The position numbers and the translations under genes were made by a program. Under the pieces are notes generated by a model. The model worked only from the letters and a program-made list of their open reading frames with translations. It had not been told where the DNA came from and did not search any database. A stretch of 61,347 nt of DNA from Terrimonas pollutisoli. Lineage in GTDB: Bacteria; Bacteroidota; Bacteroidia; Chitinophagales; Chitinophagaceae. This document shows positions 9,049 to 18,193 of the stretch, in pieces (position 1 is the stretch's first letter; each line of letters begins with the position of its first letter). The DNA lies in the NCBI RefSeq assembly GCF_029360765.1, contig NZ_JARKNA010000026.1:1-61347 (forward strand). Reading direction: 5' to 3'.

Positions 9049-12000
9049 TTAATCTTGGTTCTCTTGTTCTTCTTCTATCTCATGCAGGGCAATAGCCAGG
9101 TTATTTGTTTTAACAAAATTGCACCAGTGGCAATCCTCTTTGCCACAGCCAGTGTAAAAATCGTGGGCCTGTATTTTTTGCCAGGTTGAACTGATTTGCG
9201 CGGTGACAGTGGTGATATCCGCAGGAGTGATCACCAGTTTTTCTTTGCGGTAGTTTTTCTTTTTATCCGGTTCGATAAAATCAAATTCAGTGCTGATCAC
9301 TTTCCAATCCTTTCCCGAATAATTGTCGACCAGGATCTTGTAAAAAACGGCTTGCCGCCAGTAGTCACCACCATTGGGTTCTTTATCATGCGGTCCTTTT
9401 AATTTTGGAATGGCTTTTTCGGGATCGCCGGTTTTATAGTCAACCACAACCACTTGCTTGCCATCAAACTCCAGCTTATCCAGTTTCCCTTTCAGCGGCA
9501 CGTCCCTCACTACTACATTCCGGATATTTCTTTCGATCGCTACGATCTTATTAAATTGATGGATGTATTTATCGTAGTAGTTGGTCAACACCTCATGGCC
9601 ATATTCCAACCGCCTGGCAAACTGTTCGGCTGTAAAACTTTCGCGGTGACGATGCATGTACCATTCGAAGTCATTGATAAACTCCAGCCTGGAGGGAAAT
9701 TGCTCTTTGCCGCTTTCCTGCATTTTACGAAACAATTGCTCCAGCGCATAGTGTACCGAAGAGCCAAATTCAGTCGCTTCATTTTTAGGAGAAGGAATAC
9801 GGACAAGATTTTTAAAATAAAACTCCAGCGGACATTTTAAATAATTGTTGAGCGCCGTAACGTTCATCGAGAATTTTTCCAACAATCGTTCTATGAACTC
9901 TTTTTCCAACCTTTCAATTTCCGGTGACGTTTCTTTGAATTGCAGGGAGGAGAAAGTGAAAATATCTTCATCGTTTAAGGTTACCGGTTGTGTTTTCAAT
10001 TCGGGATGAAGATCCTGGATTTCAGCAATAAACATCGACGGTTCCAACTCTTTACCATCGTTTTTGTATTTGCTGAAAGAGATAAATAGATGTTGTTCTG
10101 CTCTTGTTAGTGCTACGTAAAAGAGGCGACGCAATTCTTCCTCGTCCTTGCTCTGTGGCTGGGAGCTAAACATGGTATCAGGTAAGCTATAGCCGCCACC
10201 AGGTTTGCGTTTCTTTTCCCATGATGAGGCGTTACAGCCTGCAAAGAATACATATTCAAACTCGAGACCTTTCGATCCGTGTGCTGTTAACAGGTTAACG
10301 CCTTTATCACTACCGCTCACCTGAGTTAACGGTAAAGCGATATTTTCTTTTTCCATCAGGTCGATGATATTGACCAATTGTTGCAGGCTGAGCAGCGGTT
10401 GGCGATGTGTTTCTTCTTTTACAAAATCAAATAAAGCGGTAATGACCTGCATTAACCATAGTTTATCCCCGCTTTGCATAATATGAGCCAGCACACCGGC
10501 CTGACGAATGATCTTTTCGAAAAGAACCTGCAGCGTTACGTTCGGCACCTCCTTTATTAATTGCTCGATTACAAGACTGGCGTTTTTTAACCCCTCGTGT
10601 ATGGATACGCTGAAAAGATCTTTTGGCGGTGTACTGATCTTTTCCGTCAATAGCTGGCGCATCGACGTTTTGTTTTGCCCGAATTTTTTATCGGCCACTT
10701 CAATGCTCAATTTCGCTACCTCAATAGCGGGGATACTGAACCAGTCAAAATGTAAAATTTCAAAAAGCATTTCATCGCCGCCATAGGGCACATCATGTTC
10801 AGCCGCGAGATAGCGAAGTAATAAGATTATTTTTTGAGCTAAAGGAATTTCAAGAATGTTTAGCTTGCGTTTACTATAGACGGGAATATTCAGCAGCTGG
10901 CAATATTTTGTCAGCTCTTCGCCATATTTATTTTCTTTATAGATGACGCCGATTTTTCCGGGCGGTATCCCATTTTGTACCAGTTCCTGTAATTGCAGGG
11001 TAATAGCAATCATTTCCTGCTGCTGGTTTTCATACTCCCGGATGAGCGGTGGATGTGTGAAATGATTGATACGAAGATTGGACGAAAGGAGATCTTTGCT
11101 CAGGCCGGGCAATTGTTTTACCAGTCTTTCCTGGTTGCGGCCAATCAATGTTTTCGAGATGTCGAGTATGGGTTGCGTTGATCGGTAGTTATTGGTGAGC
11201 ACCACTGTTAGAAGGCTATCCTTATAGCTGTCGGCAAACCCAATCATGTTTTCAACGTTAGCGCCCTGGAAACGATAAATGCTCTGGTCATCATCGCCTA
11301 CAACAAATACGTTGGGCTTATCCCAATAATTGATCAGTAATTCAACAATCCGGTTTTGCGTACCACTGGTATCCTGGAACTCATCTACCAATATGTATTG
11401 ATATTTTTCCTGGTAATTGGCGAGCAGGTTTTTATTTTCCTCGAAAGCCCTGATTACCCAATTGATCATATCATCAAAATCATAACGATTCTTTTTGCGC
11501 ATCATTTGCTGGAAGCCATCAAACTCATTCACCGCCGCCCGGAGTTTTTCCATTTTTTCTTTTTGCTCTTCGATCTTGTCTTTTTTCAGATCGCCGGGTT
11601 GAAACTCCTTGTATTTTCTTTTATAAACAAACTCATCCCGGGTGAGAATATCGGCCAGGTATTTATCAATGCTTGCGTTGACGAACTCAGGCGTCCAGCC
11701 TTCCCTCTTCATCGTACTGAAAAGTGATTGCAGGTTATTGATCTCGAAATATACATCACCACGATAGCGTTTCAACGGGTGGTTTTTTGGAAAGGAATCG
11801 ATGAGTTGTTTAAATAATTCAATTCGCTCCAATTCCGAAATGGGATCCAACGCCGTTTTTTCAAACAGGGAAAGATTTTCCTGGATCACATCATTACAAA
11901 AAGCATGGAACGTATAAATATTTACTTTATACGCATCCGGCCCGATAAATTGCAGCAACCTTTTTCGCATGGCCACCACACCTGCATCGGTATAGGTAAG

Positions 12001-12204
12001 GCAAAGAATATTTTCCGGTAGCGCATCTGTTTCCAATAATATTTTGCCAATGCGGCTTGCCAGTATTTGTGTTTTACCGGTGCCGGGCCCCGCAATAACC
12101 ATTACAGGTCCTTCAATCGTTTCCACAGCTAATTTTTGCTGTTCGTTCAGCTTTGCAAACTCTTCCGCAAACTTTTTCTCCAGTCTTTCTTTATTCAGCG
12201 ACAT
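9049..12204 (-). CDS. UvrD/Rep-type helicase fused to a PD-(D/E)XK (Fe-S) nuclease
   Basis: 1051 aa from the start at 12204 (MSLNKERL). Superfamily 1A helicase motifs appear in order: Walker A AGPGTGKTQ (~45), LTYTDAG, YDFDDM, DEFQDTSG (motif II), VVGDDDQSIYRFQGA (III), NNYRS, the VI-region motif LTAHGSKGLEFEYVF and YVALTRAEQHL. The last ~250 residues are a RecB/AddB-like nuclease: HYALEQLF, KGKLDKLEF, VVVDYKTGD, with CPLEFYF and a terminal CGKEDCHWC cluster that would complete a four-cysteine iron-sulphur site. It probably works in double-strand-break or recombination repair. An ATG at 12285 would add 27 atypical residues and lies five bases after a -7 box, so I prefer 12204. Confidence 0.93.
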   Translation of the reverse strand: MSLNKERLEKKFAEEFAKLNEQQKLAVETIEGPVMVIAGPGTGKTQILASRIGKILLETDALPENILCLTYTDAGVVAMRKRLLQFIGPDAYKVNIYTFHAFCNDVIQENLSLFEKTALDPISELERIELFKQLIDSFPKNHPLKRYRGDVYFEINNLQSLFSTMKREGWTPEFVNASIDKYLADILTRDEFVYKRKYKEFQPGDLKKDKIEEQKEKMEKLRAAVNEFDGFQQMMRKKNRYDFDDMINWVIRAFEENKNLLANYQEKYQYILVDEFQDTSGTQNRIVELLINYWDKPNVFVVGDDDQSIYRFQGANVENMIGFADSYKDSLLTVVLTNNYRSTQPILDISKTLIGRNQERLVKQLPGLSKDLLSSNLRINHFTHPPLIREYENQQQEMIAITLQLQELVQNGIPPGKIGVIYKENKYGEELTKYCQLLNIPVYSKRKLNILEIPLAQKIILLLRYLAAEHDVPYGGDEMLFEILHFDWFSIPAIEVAKLSIEVADKKFGQNKTSMRQLLTEKISTPPKDLFSVSIHEGLKNASLVIEQLIKEVPNVTLQVLFEKIIRQAGVLAHIMQSGDKLWLMQVITALFDFVKEETHRQPLLSLQQLVNIIDLMEKENIALPLTQVSGSDKGVNLLTAHGSKGLEFEYVFFAGCNASSWEKKRKPGGGYSLPDTMFSSQPQSKDEEELRRLFYVALTRAEQHLFISFSKYKNDGKELEPSMFIAEIQDLHPELKTQPVTLNDEDIFTFSSLQFKETSPEIERLEKEFIERLLEKFSMNVTALNNYLKCPLEFYFKNLVRIPSPKNEATEFGSSVHYALEQLFRKMQESGKEQFPSRLEFINDFEWYMHRHRESFTAEQFARRLEYGHEVLTNYYDKYIHQFNKIVAIERNIRNVVVRDVPLKGKLDKLEFDGKQVVVVDYKTGDPEKAIPKLKGPHDKEPNGGDYWRQAVFYKILVDNYSGKDWKVISTEFDFIEPDKKKNYRKEKLVITPADITTVTAQISSTWQKIQAHDFYTGCGKEDCHWCNFVKTNNLAIALHEIEEEQENQD

Positions 12205-12289
12205 GATAAAATTTTGATAGCCGTATTTGTAAGTTTGTTGAAACGCATCATCTGCTTCAATCCTTGAAGCGGATGAACCAGCCATCCTG

Positions 12290-12297
12290 CAAATTTA
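12290..12297 (-). promoter_or_regulatory. -7 promoter box upstream of the helicase-nuclease gene
   Basis: TAAATTTG (minus strand) is a full TAnnTTTG match. Transcription would start at about 12286-12283. This supports the downstream ATG at 12204 unless the upstream ATG at 12285 is used as a leaderless start. Confidence 0.45.
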
Positions 12298-12328
12298 CAG
12301 GTGATCAGGGCACTGGCAGCCATAAAAA

Positions 12329-12350
12329 AAGGAGATAAAGTTTATCTCCT
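12329..12350 (-). terminator. Rho-independent terminator
   Basis: Ten-base stem AGGAGATAAA/TTTATCTCCT with a one-base loop, followed on the minus strand by a run of seven T. It ends transcripts arriving from the HigA-like pseudogene and insulates the helicase promoter. Confidence 0.75.
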
Positions 12351-12370
12351 TGCCTGTTGAAATTTATTAG

Positions 12371-12430
12371 TTACTTGATTTTGGCTCGCTTATTTAATTC
12401 CTCTCCCGGCATTCGGCCAATCTGATTGTA
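12371..12430 (-). pseudogene. Relic of a beta-hexosaminidase 3' end
   Basis: On the minus strand this encodes GRMPGEELNKRAKIK followed by TAA. That nearly repeats the C-terminus of the adjacent hexosaminidase (GRMIVMPREELNKRAKIK, then AP). Over 39 aligned bases I count six mismatches. No longer reading frame is attached: an in-frame stop lies at about 12455. It is therefore a leftover of a duplicated or rearranged gene end. Confidence 0.65.
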
Positions 12431-12460
12431 ATCCCGATTCGGAGAACCCACGATTTACTT

Positions 12461-12816
12461 TCAGGACAATAAAACTTCAGCCGGAATATTCAGTTCACGA
12501 TGAAACAGTTTGGCTAATTCCAAAGTCAGGGTTTCTGTTTGTTTAAAAGAGCGGAAACATATCCCTTCGTGCCTACTTTTCCTACGTGGTCTTTATTTTT
12601 TAGTCCTTTTTCAAGCATTTTTAGCTTAATGACCGCTATCGGATCCGGAACTGGAACGGGGTAATGAGCATCCTCATACTGTTTTATCAACAACAAGGCT
12701 ACCTGCAATTTTTCTCCTTTCGGAGTACTAGGTTTCACCTTTTTGTCAAAAAGTTCATCCACCCAGTCAAGATATTGCTGGTATTGCTTTTTTGTTTTAA
12801 TTATTTTTAGTTCCAT
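12461..12816 (-). pseudogene. HigA-like antitoxin gene with a single-base frameshift
   Basis: The first frame (12526-12816) encodes 96 aa ending LLNKQKP and a stop. Reading on in the next frame gives ETLTLELAKLFHRELNIPAE and then VLLS with a TGA at 12461-12463. The joined protein (~118 aa) has the plan of HigA-type antitoxins: an acidic N-terminal helix pair and a C-terminal helix-turn-helix (IAVIKLKMLEKGL, VGTKGYVSALL, LTLELAKLF). Restoring one G in the CAGAAACCC stretch near 12537 would repair it. No HigB/RelE toxin gene lies upstream, where such toxins normally sit, so it is an orphan. The frameshift may be genuine decay or a base-calling error. Confidence 0.75.
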
Positions 12817-12830
12817 TCTTTTGGCGGTTT

Positions 12831-12860
12831 TAAAGTCCCCTTCGGGGGATTTAGGGGGCC
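12831..12860. repeat. GC-rich palindromic repeat (family 1) at the hexosaminidase stop codon
   Basis: AAGTCCCCTTCGGGGGATTT with a following AGGGGGCC run. On the minus strand the repeat supplies the last codons (Ala-Pro) and the TAA of the hexosaminidase gene. The relic copy at 12371 lacks these two codons and stops directly after KIK. Confidence 0.7.
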
Positions 12861-14764
12861 TTGATCTTCGCCCTTTTATTTAATTCCTCTCTCGGCATCA
12901 CAATCATCCTGCCGACCGGCTTACCATTCCGGTAAGTAATCACCTTCATGGCGCCCGCATCTTTGGGAACAGTGAGTGGCGCAATGTATTTTGGATAAAA
13001 CTGATCAGGAAATGAATTGTCAAAACTATAATGTATATCCAGGCCGTCTACTTCAGTACTCATTTTTACGATCACCGTGCTGCTGTCTTTTTTGCTGACC
13101 TCAAAAATGGGATCGTACATGCTGGGCGCATACTTGGTTTGTGATTCATCAAAACGTTCAAAATGTTTTTCCACTCTTGACACAAAGCCATTCCAGTTTC
13201 TTTCTGTTTTGGGTGACCACAAGATCTCACTCACAGCAAAAGCCCTGGGCCAGGTCATATATTGCGCATGCCGCATATTATAGACTTGCTCTGTCCACAG
13301 GTTTGCCTGTCCACCTTTGATCAAAGCAGGATTAGCACCTTCGGGTAAGGGTTCAAACTGGTAGGTTTTCTTTAAACGTATCGATGAATAAACCGGGGGT
13401 TCGATAATGGCATCACCCTGCATCAGGTCGATGTAGACAAAGTCATTAGGACTCATCACCACTTCATGACCCAGCTTTGCAGCTTCCACACCGCCCTGTG
13501 CACCCCGCCAGCTCATTACCGCAGCACCCGGGGCGAGGCCGCCTTGCAAAATCTCATCCCAGCCGATCATTTTCTTTCCTTTTGATTCGATGATCTTCCC
13601 CATTCTTTTTACAAAATAGCTTTGTACTTCGTCCAGGTTCTTCAGTTTTTCTTTTTTCATCAGTGCTTTGATGGGTTCACTCTTTTCCCAAAAATTGCGG
13701 GCCGTTTCATCACCACCCATATGGATGTATTCAAATGGAAATAGCTGTGCTACTTCCGTAAACACCTTATCCATAAATCCATAAACTTTTTCATTGGCGG
13801 GACAAAGCGAGTTGTCGATCAAACCATAAAAATGACCACTGGGAGGCCAAACCATAAATGGCTCACCGGAATTCACTTCATACTTACCCGGCGTGCAGGT
13901 TGTCAATTCGGGATAAGCTGCGATAGCAGCCAAACTATGACCGGGAACATCCACTTCCGGGAGAATATCTACAAAACGATCTTTTGCGTATTGAACGATC
14001 TCCTTGATGTCTTCATGTGTATAAAAACCACCATAGGTCTTTGGTTCATTGGGTTCTGGCTTGGAGAATGTGTTAAACCTTCCCGTCTTATCAACTCTCC
14101 ATGCACCAACTGATGTAAGCCTGGGCAAACTTTTTATTTCGATGCGCCAGCCCTGGTCGTCCGTAAGATGCCAGTGCAGCAGGTTGAATTTATATTTCAC
14201 CATATCATCGATAAACTGCTTTACCTGTTCCTTGGTAAAAAAGTGCCGGGATACATCCAGCATTAAACCCCGCCAGCCAAAGCGTGGATGATCGGTGATC
14301 TGTACGGCAGGAATTTCCCATTTTTCTTTCTGCACTCTTTTTGTGCTTTCAATTTCTTTTGGTAATAATTGAAATAATGTTTGCAATCCATAAAATAAGC
14401 CGGCAGGTTCTGCTGCTTCCAATACTACATGTGTTGTTTTTACATCCAATGTATAACCTTCTTTAGGTATCGACTTGCCTGTTGACAATACTAAATTGAT
14501 TCCTGTGGCCTGTGCATTTTCATTTTCACTTAGTTCAATTTTGCGGCCAGTCACCAGGCCGATTTTTTCAGCAAGCCGGGTTCCTATTTTTTTTACTTCA
14601 GGATTTTTTCCAACGTACACTGTCAGCGGATCAGGCAAAACAAAAGAACCTGTTTGCTTTACGAGAGACACCGGTTGAGGAATCAAAGCAATATCACCAC
14701 TACCCGGTTGTGAATTGGCGACAAAGCAACTGTAAGCCAATAAGAACAGAAAGATTTTTTTCAT
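12851..14764 (-). CDS. Beta-N-acetylhexosaminidase, glycoside hydrolase family 20
   Basis: 637 aa secreted or periplasmic glycosidase. The signal peptide ends near residue 19 (FVANSQ). A GH20b-type N-terminal domain (~22-150) precedes the catalytic barrel, with WRGLMLDVSRHFF, NLLHWHLTDDQGWRIEI, DILPEVDVPGHS and the catalytic Asp-Glu pair in HMGGDETARNFW (near 340). A C-terminal beta domain resembles chitobiase_C-type modules. It removes terminal GlcNAc/GalNAc from glycans or chitin oligomers. The last two codons come from a palindromic repeat (see 12831-12860). No promoter box was recognised upstream. Confidence 0.94.
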   Translation of the reverse strand: MKKIFLFLLAYSCFVANSQPGSGDIALIPQPVSLVKQTGSFVLPDPLTVYVGKNPEVKKIGTRLAEKIGLVTGRKIELSENENAQATGINLVLSTGKSIPKEGYTLDVKTTHVVLEAAEPAGLFYGLQTLFQLLPKEIESTKRVQKEKWEIPAVQITDHPRFGWRGLMLDVSRHFFTKEQVKQFIDDMVKYKFNLLHWHLTDDQGWRIEIKSLPRLTSVGAWRVDKTGRFNTFSKPEPNEPKTYGGFYTHEDIKEIVQYAKDRFVDILPEVDVPGHSLAAIAAYPELTTCTPGKYEVNSGEPFMVWPPSGHFYGLIDNSLCPANEKVYGFMDKVFTEVAQLFPFEYIHMGGDETARNFWEKSEPIKALMKKEKLKNLDEVQSYFVKRMGKIIESKGKKMIGWDEILQGGLAPGAAVMSWRGAQGGVEAAKLGHEVVMSPNDFVYIDLMQGDAIIEPPVYSSIRLKKTYQFEPLPEGANPALIKGGQANLWTEQVYNMRHAQYMTWPRAFAVSEILWSPKTERNWNGFVSRVEKHFERFDESQTKYAPSMYDPIFEVSKKDSSTVIVKMSTEVDGLDIHYSFDNSFPDQFYPKYIAPLTVPKDAGAMKVITYRNGKPVGRMIVMPREELNKRAKIKAP

Positions 14765-15022
14765 ATGTTTATTTGTTATTGCTTTTTAGCCATATGGAAT
14801 TGATGAGTTCATTTGTTATTTTATTTTGGCCTCATCGAACTTTGTTTCGCCAAATAATCATCTACTGTTGGGGACGAGCATCGTCATGGCCATTTCATCA
14901 TTCGTTATTTTTTGAAATAGTTTACAAGATAACTATTTGATCATAAAGAACAGGTTACAAAAAATATGTATGTATGGAGTGTTGTAAATAAAATTTTTCT
15001 TTGAATTCCCCCCTGGCCTGGC

Positions 15023-15053
15023 TTTGATTTATCCTGCTCCTGGTATATATTTG
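15023..15053 (+). promoter_or_regulatory. Complete Bacteroidota promoter for the M48 peptidase gene
   Basis: TTTG at 15023-15026 (-33), 19 bases, then TATATTTG at 15046-15053 (-7). Both elements and the spacing fit the consensus. The TTG at 15024 that could extend the reading frame is therefore inside the promoter, and translation should start at the ATG at 15084. Confidence 0.7.
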
Positions 15054-15083
15054 AGCGTTCCACCGTTTAAACCTCTGGCCAAC

Positions 15084-16460
15084 ATGTCCTACGGAAATGC
15101 AGCTATTTTTCTCCTCTTTATTTTTTCCCGGTCGCTTCCTTCCCCTGCGCAGCTAAACACCGTCTATTCCTTTCAGCAGGATGATAAAATTTTAAAGAAT
15201 AATTACTACGAACAATCAGCAAAAAAGAAAACAATTTTTTTAGGGAATATTCAGAAAGAATATGCGGCCGATTATAAAAAAATTTATGAAGAGCAGTTTA
15301 AGGAAATAGCTTCATTGTGGCAAAGCGACCGTTCAGTTACATCCCCGGTTGAACACCAGTATTTACAATCCATAGTACAAAAAATAATTACTGTCAATCC
15401 TGAATTAAAGGGTACAGATGCCCGTATCATTTTTTCCCGTGACTATTGGCCCAATGCTTATAGCATGGGAGATGGCACGATAGCGATCAATGCCGGCCTG
15501 CTGATTTTTTTAGATAACGAGGCTGAATTGGTATTTGTGCTTTGCCATGAGCTGGCACATTATTACCTGCAACATACACCGCTTGCGATCAGGAAATATG
15601 TCGAAACAGTCAATAGCGAATCCTTTCAAAAGGAATTAAAGCGAATAGCAAAGACGGAGTTTGGAGTTAACCGGCAATTGGAACAGTTGGCAAAATCGTT
15701 TGCTTTTAGAAGCCGCCAGCATAGCCGGGAAAATGAAGCCGCAGCCGATAGGATGGCTTTTAGCTTTATGAAAAAAACAGGTTATGATTGCGGAGCTATA
15801 AAATCATCTCTCGAGCTATTGGATAAGGTGGATGATTCATTAATCTATAAACCACTTGACCTGCAGCAAATTTTTAATTTCCCTGCATACCCGTTCAAAA
15901 AAAAGTGGATACAGAAACAGTCCTCAATTTTTAGCCAGTTGGATGATAGCAAGACGACGGATACGCAAAAGGAAAGGGATTCGTTAAAAACGCATCCTGA
16001 TTGTGCTAAACGGATTGCATTACTTAGCGACTCACTAGCAGCTTATACCGGCGGCCAAAAATTTCTTATCAATGAAACATTGTTCAAGAAACTAAAGAAA
16101 GATTTTTTCTGTGAAATGGCAGAGCAGTGTTACCGGGACAAGAACCTGAGCCGCAACTTATACTACAGCTTATTGTTGTTGCAGTCGCCGGAAAATAACG
16201 GGCTGGCTGTTTATTCGGTAGCAAGATGTCTCAACACCTTGTACGAAAATCAAAAAGAACACAAGCTCGGTTCAACAATCGACACGGAAAACAAAGCTTA
16301 CCGGGAAGAGTATAATGTATTACTGCGGATGCTCGACCAGCTTCGATTGGATGAGATAGCCAGCCTTAACTACAATTTTTGCAAGCAATACGCTTCGCAA
16401 ATAAAAACAGATAAAGGCTTTGAAGAGGAAATGCGAAAGGCACAAAACCTTATAAAGTAA
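15084..16460 (+). CDS. Secreted M48-family zinc metallopeptidase
   Basis: 458 aa. A signal peptide of about 22 residues (hydrophobic AAIFLLFIFSR, cleavage near LPSPAQ) is followed by an M48 peptidase domain. The zinc-binding HELAH lies near residue 157, the third-ligand glutamate is in RENEAAADRMAF near 220, and the domain opens with the typical NAYSMGDGTIAINAGLL. The C-terminal ~200 residues are helical and may be TPR-like. Such BepA/YfgC-like proteins serve outer-membrane protein quality control, which is an inference here. It is followed 28 bp later by a secreted unknown, so the two are probably cotranscribed. Confidence 0.88.
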   Translation: MSYGNAAIFLLFIFSRSLPSPAQLNTVYSFQQDDKILKNNYYEQSAKKKTIFLGNIQKEYAADYKKIYEEQFKEIASLWQSDRSVTSPVEHQYLQSIVQKIITVNPELKGTDARIIFSRDYWPNAYSMGDGTIAINAGLLIFLDNEAELVFVLCHELAHYYLQHTPLAIRKYVETVNSESFQKELKRIAKTEFGVNRQLEQLAKSFAFRSRQHSRENEAAADRMAFSFMKKTGYDCGAIKSSLELLDKVDDSLIYKPLDLQQIFNFPAYPFKKKWIQKQSSIFSQLDDSKTTDTQKERDSLKTHPDCAKRIALLSDSLAAYTGGQKFLINETLFKKLKKDFFCEMAEQCYRDKNLSRNLYYSLLLLQSPENNGLAVYSVARCLNTLYENQKEHKLGSTIDTENKAYREEYNVLLRMLDQLRLDEIASLNYNFCKQYASQIKTDKGFEEEMRKAQNLIK

Positions 16461-16488
16461 AATTAAATCTATAACCAAACAACGACAA

Positions 16489-18039
16489 ATGAGAAAACTA
16501 GTATTAGCGGCCGGACTTTTGCTGGCTGTCATGAACCTGAAAGCCCAGAAACTTTCGATTGAGAATGTGCACAAGGTACATCTCCGCAATTCCGACGCCA
16601 TCAAAGAAGGCAGTGAAGTAAAGGGATATTATTTTTTTTATGTCAGTGATAAAATTGACAGAAAAACGAATGAATACACTTTGCAGATCACTGATAACAA
16701 CCTGACCAAACTCAAGGACATTAAATTCCAGGATTCAAAACATGTCACCGTGCTGGAGTCATCTTTCAACGGCACTGATATCATCTTCTTAATTTATAAT
16801 GATGATGCAAGAACCTTCGAATACCAGGTATATGGCGCCGATGGAAAAAAGAAGTACACTTACAATCGCCAGCTCACCAAAAAAGAGGAGCGGTATTTGG
16901 AGATGAGCTACCTGGCTAATGATGATGATGAGCGTAACTACAAAGGCTTGTACCCGATCGAAGGCAAAGGTTTTATCTCCAATATGCCAAGCCGCGAAGA
17001 CAAAGACTATACCTTCCAGGTAGATTTCTTTTCAACAGAAAAAAGAAAGCAATGGACCTATACGCCAACAATGGGTGGCAAAAAATTCATTGGTGATTAC
17101 CTCGGTTGTAATAATGGTGTCGTATATTTTGAAGTGCTGAAATTTGGCAGCCTGATGGATAGTAAGCCGGAATCTTCTATTGTAGGATTAAGCCTGGAGA
17201 GCGGTAAGCAGGTATTTGAAAAATCGACAGATGAGGGCAAATACAAGTTTTATCCTGCAAGTATGTCCTTGCTGAGCGATGGAAGGGCCGTGTTATTCGG
17301 CGAGTACTTCAACCCCAACGGTAACTTGATAAAAGATAAGTCGCTTGGCTTTGCCTTTTTAGGGATTGATGAAAAAGGCGCCATCACCAGTGAAAAATAT
17401 TGTTCCTGGGATCTTGACCTGGGCAAGCATTTGAATGTGACAGCCAAAGGAAAAATAGATGAAATCGGGTTTATGTACCTGCATAATATCTTTCAAACAG
17501 CCGATGGAAATGTTTTTGCGATCGGTGAGGGTTATAAGAAAGTGGCCAGTGCATTGGGAATTGCCTCGAAAGTATTATCCATGGGAAGAAGCTCCGGAAT
17601 TAGTACAGTGAAAGCAAAGGTTACCGACATGGTATTGATACGTTTTGACAAAGATTTTAACGTAAAAGATGCGAAAATCTATGACAAGAATGCTAATACC
17701 CAGGAGCTGCCCGGTGGGATGGAGTTTGTCAGTACGCCTATGATCGGCAAACTGCTGAAGTATACCTATGGAGAGTTTGATTATGCTTACTCACAAATCA
17801 ATAAGGAAAACACTTCCTTTACCATTTGCTACAGCGACTATGTAAGAGGTAAAGATTACAAAGGAGGTACATTCAATTCCATTAGCTACAACGAAGGAAA
17901 GATTACAACCGATAAGATCAATACAAAGTCTGATGCCAGCAGTTCATCAGTAATGCCGGGCAAACAAGGCCAGGTATTGATTCTTGATTATTATAAAAAA
18001 GCAAAGAGACTGGATGCGCATTTTGAAAAGCTGAACTAG
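16489..18039 (+). CDS. Secreted protein of unknown function
   Basis: 516 aa with a clear signal peptide (MRKLVLAAGLLLAVMNLKAQ, cleavage after the Ala-Gln). The mature part is rich in beta-strand patterns and in Lys/Asp/Tyr, with no catalytic motif that I recognise. Repeated short strands around residues 40-330 suggest a propeller-like or multi-blade fold. Families like this are widespread in Bacteroidota as uncharacterised periplasmic proteins. It is preceded by the M48 peptidase gene and ends in a strong terminator. Confidence 0.8.
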   Translation: MRKLVLAAGLLLAVMNLKAQKLSIENVHKVHLRNSDAIKEGSEVKGYYFFYVSDKIDRKTNEYTLQITDNNLTKLKDIKFQDSKHVTVLESSFNGTDIIFLIYNDDARTFEYQVYGADGKKKYTYNRQLTKKEERYLEMSYLANDDDERNYKGLYPIEGKGFISNMPSREDKDYTFQVDFFSTEKRKQWTYTPTMGGKKFIGDYLGCNNGVVYFEVLKFGSLMDSKPESSIVGLSLESGKQVFEKSTDEGKYKFYPASMSLLSDGRAVLFGEYFNPNGNLIKDKSLGFAFLGIDEKGAITSEKYCSWDLDLGKHLNVTAKGKIDEIGFMYLHNIFQTADGNVFAIGEGYKKVASALGIASKVLSMGRSSGISTVKAKVTDMVLIRFDKDFNVKDAKIYDKNANTQELPGGMEFVSTPMIGKLLKYTYGEFDYAYSQINKENTSFTICYSDYVRGKDYKGGTFNSISYNEGKITTDKINTKSDASSSSVMPGKQGQVLILDYYKKAKRLDAHFEKLN

Positions 18040-18061
18040 GAGTTTAAAGAGAAAAAGAGAT

Positions 18062-18097
18062 AAAGAGACGGTCCGCCAATTGGCGAACCGTCTCTTT
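18062..18097 (+). terminator. Rho-independent terminator after the 16489 gene
   Basis: Eighteen-base arms (from AAAGAGACGG to CCGTCTCTTT) form a nearly perfect hairpin with one mismatch, followed by ATTTTT on the plus strand. Confidence 0.85.
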
Positions 18098-18138
18098 ATT
18101 TTTGGCGAAACAGAGAAGGTTTCGAATGGCACCAAATA

Positions 18139-18172
18139 AAAAGAGGATGCCAAAATGAAGACATCCTCTTTT
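18139..18172. terminator. Terminator for the convergent TPR gene
   Basis: Eleven-base arms AAAAGAGGATG/CATCCTCTTTT with a 12-base loop. The minus strand runs into TTTTTATTT, so it mainly serves the minus-strand gene at 18194. Confidence 0.7.
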
Positions 18173-18193
18173 AACTCTTTCTCTCTTGATCTC

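Noticed and set aside
12204..12285. N-terminal extension of the helicase from the ATG at 12285
   Set aside because: The added 27 residues are not family-like and the ATG sits right at the predicted transcription start.
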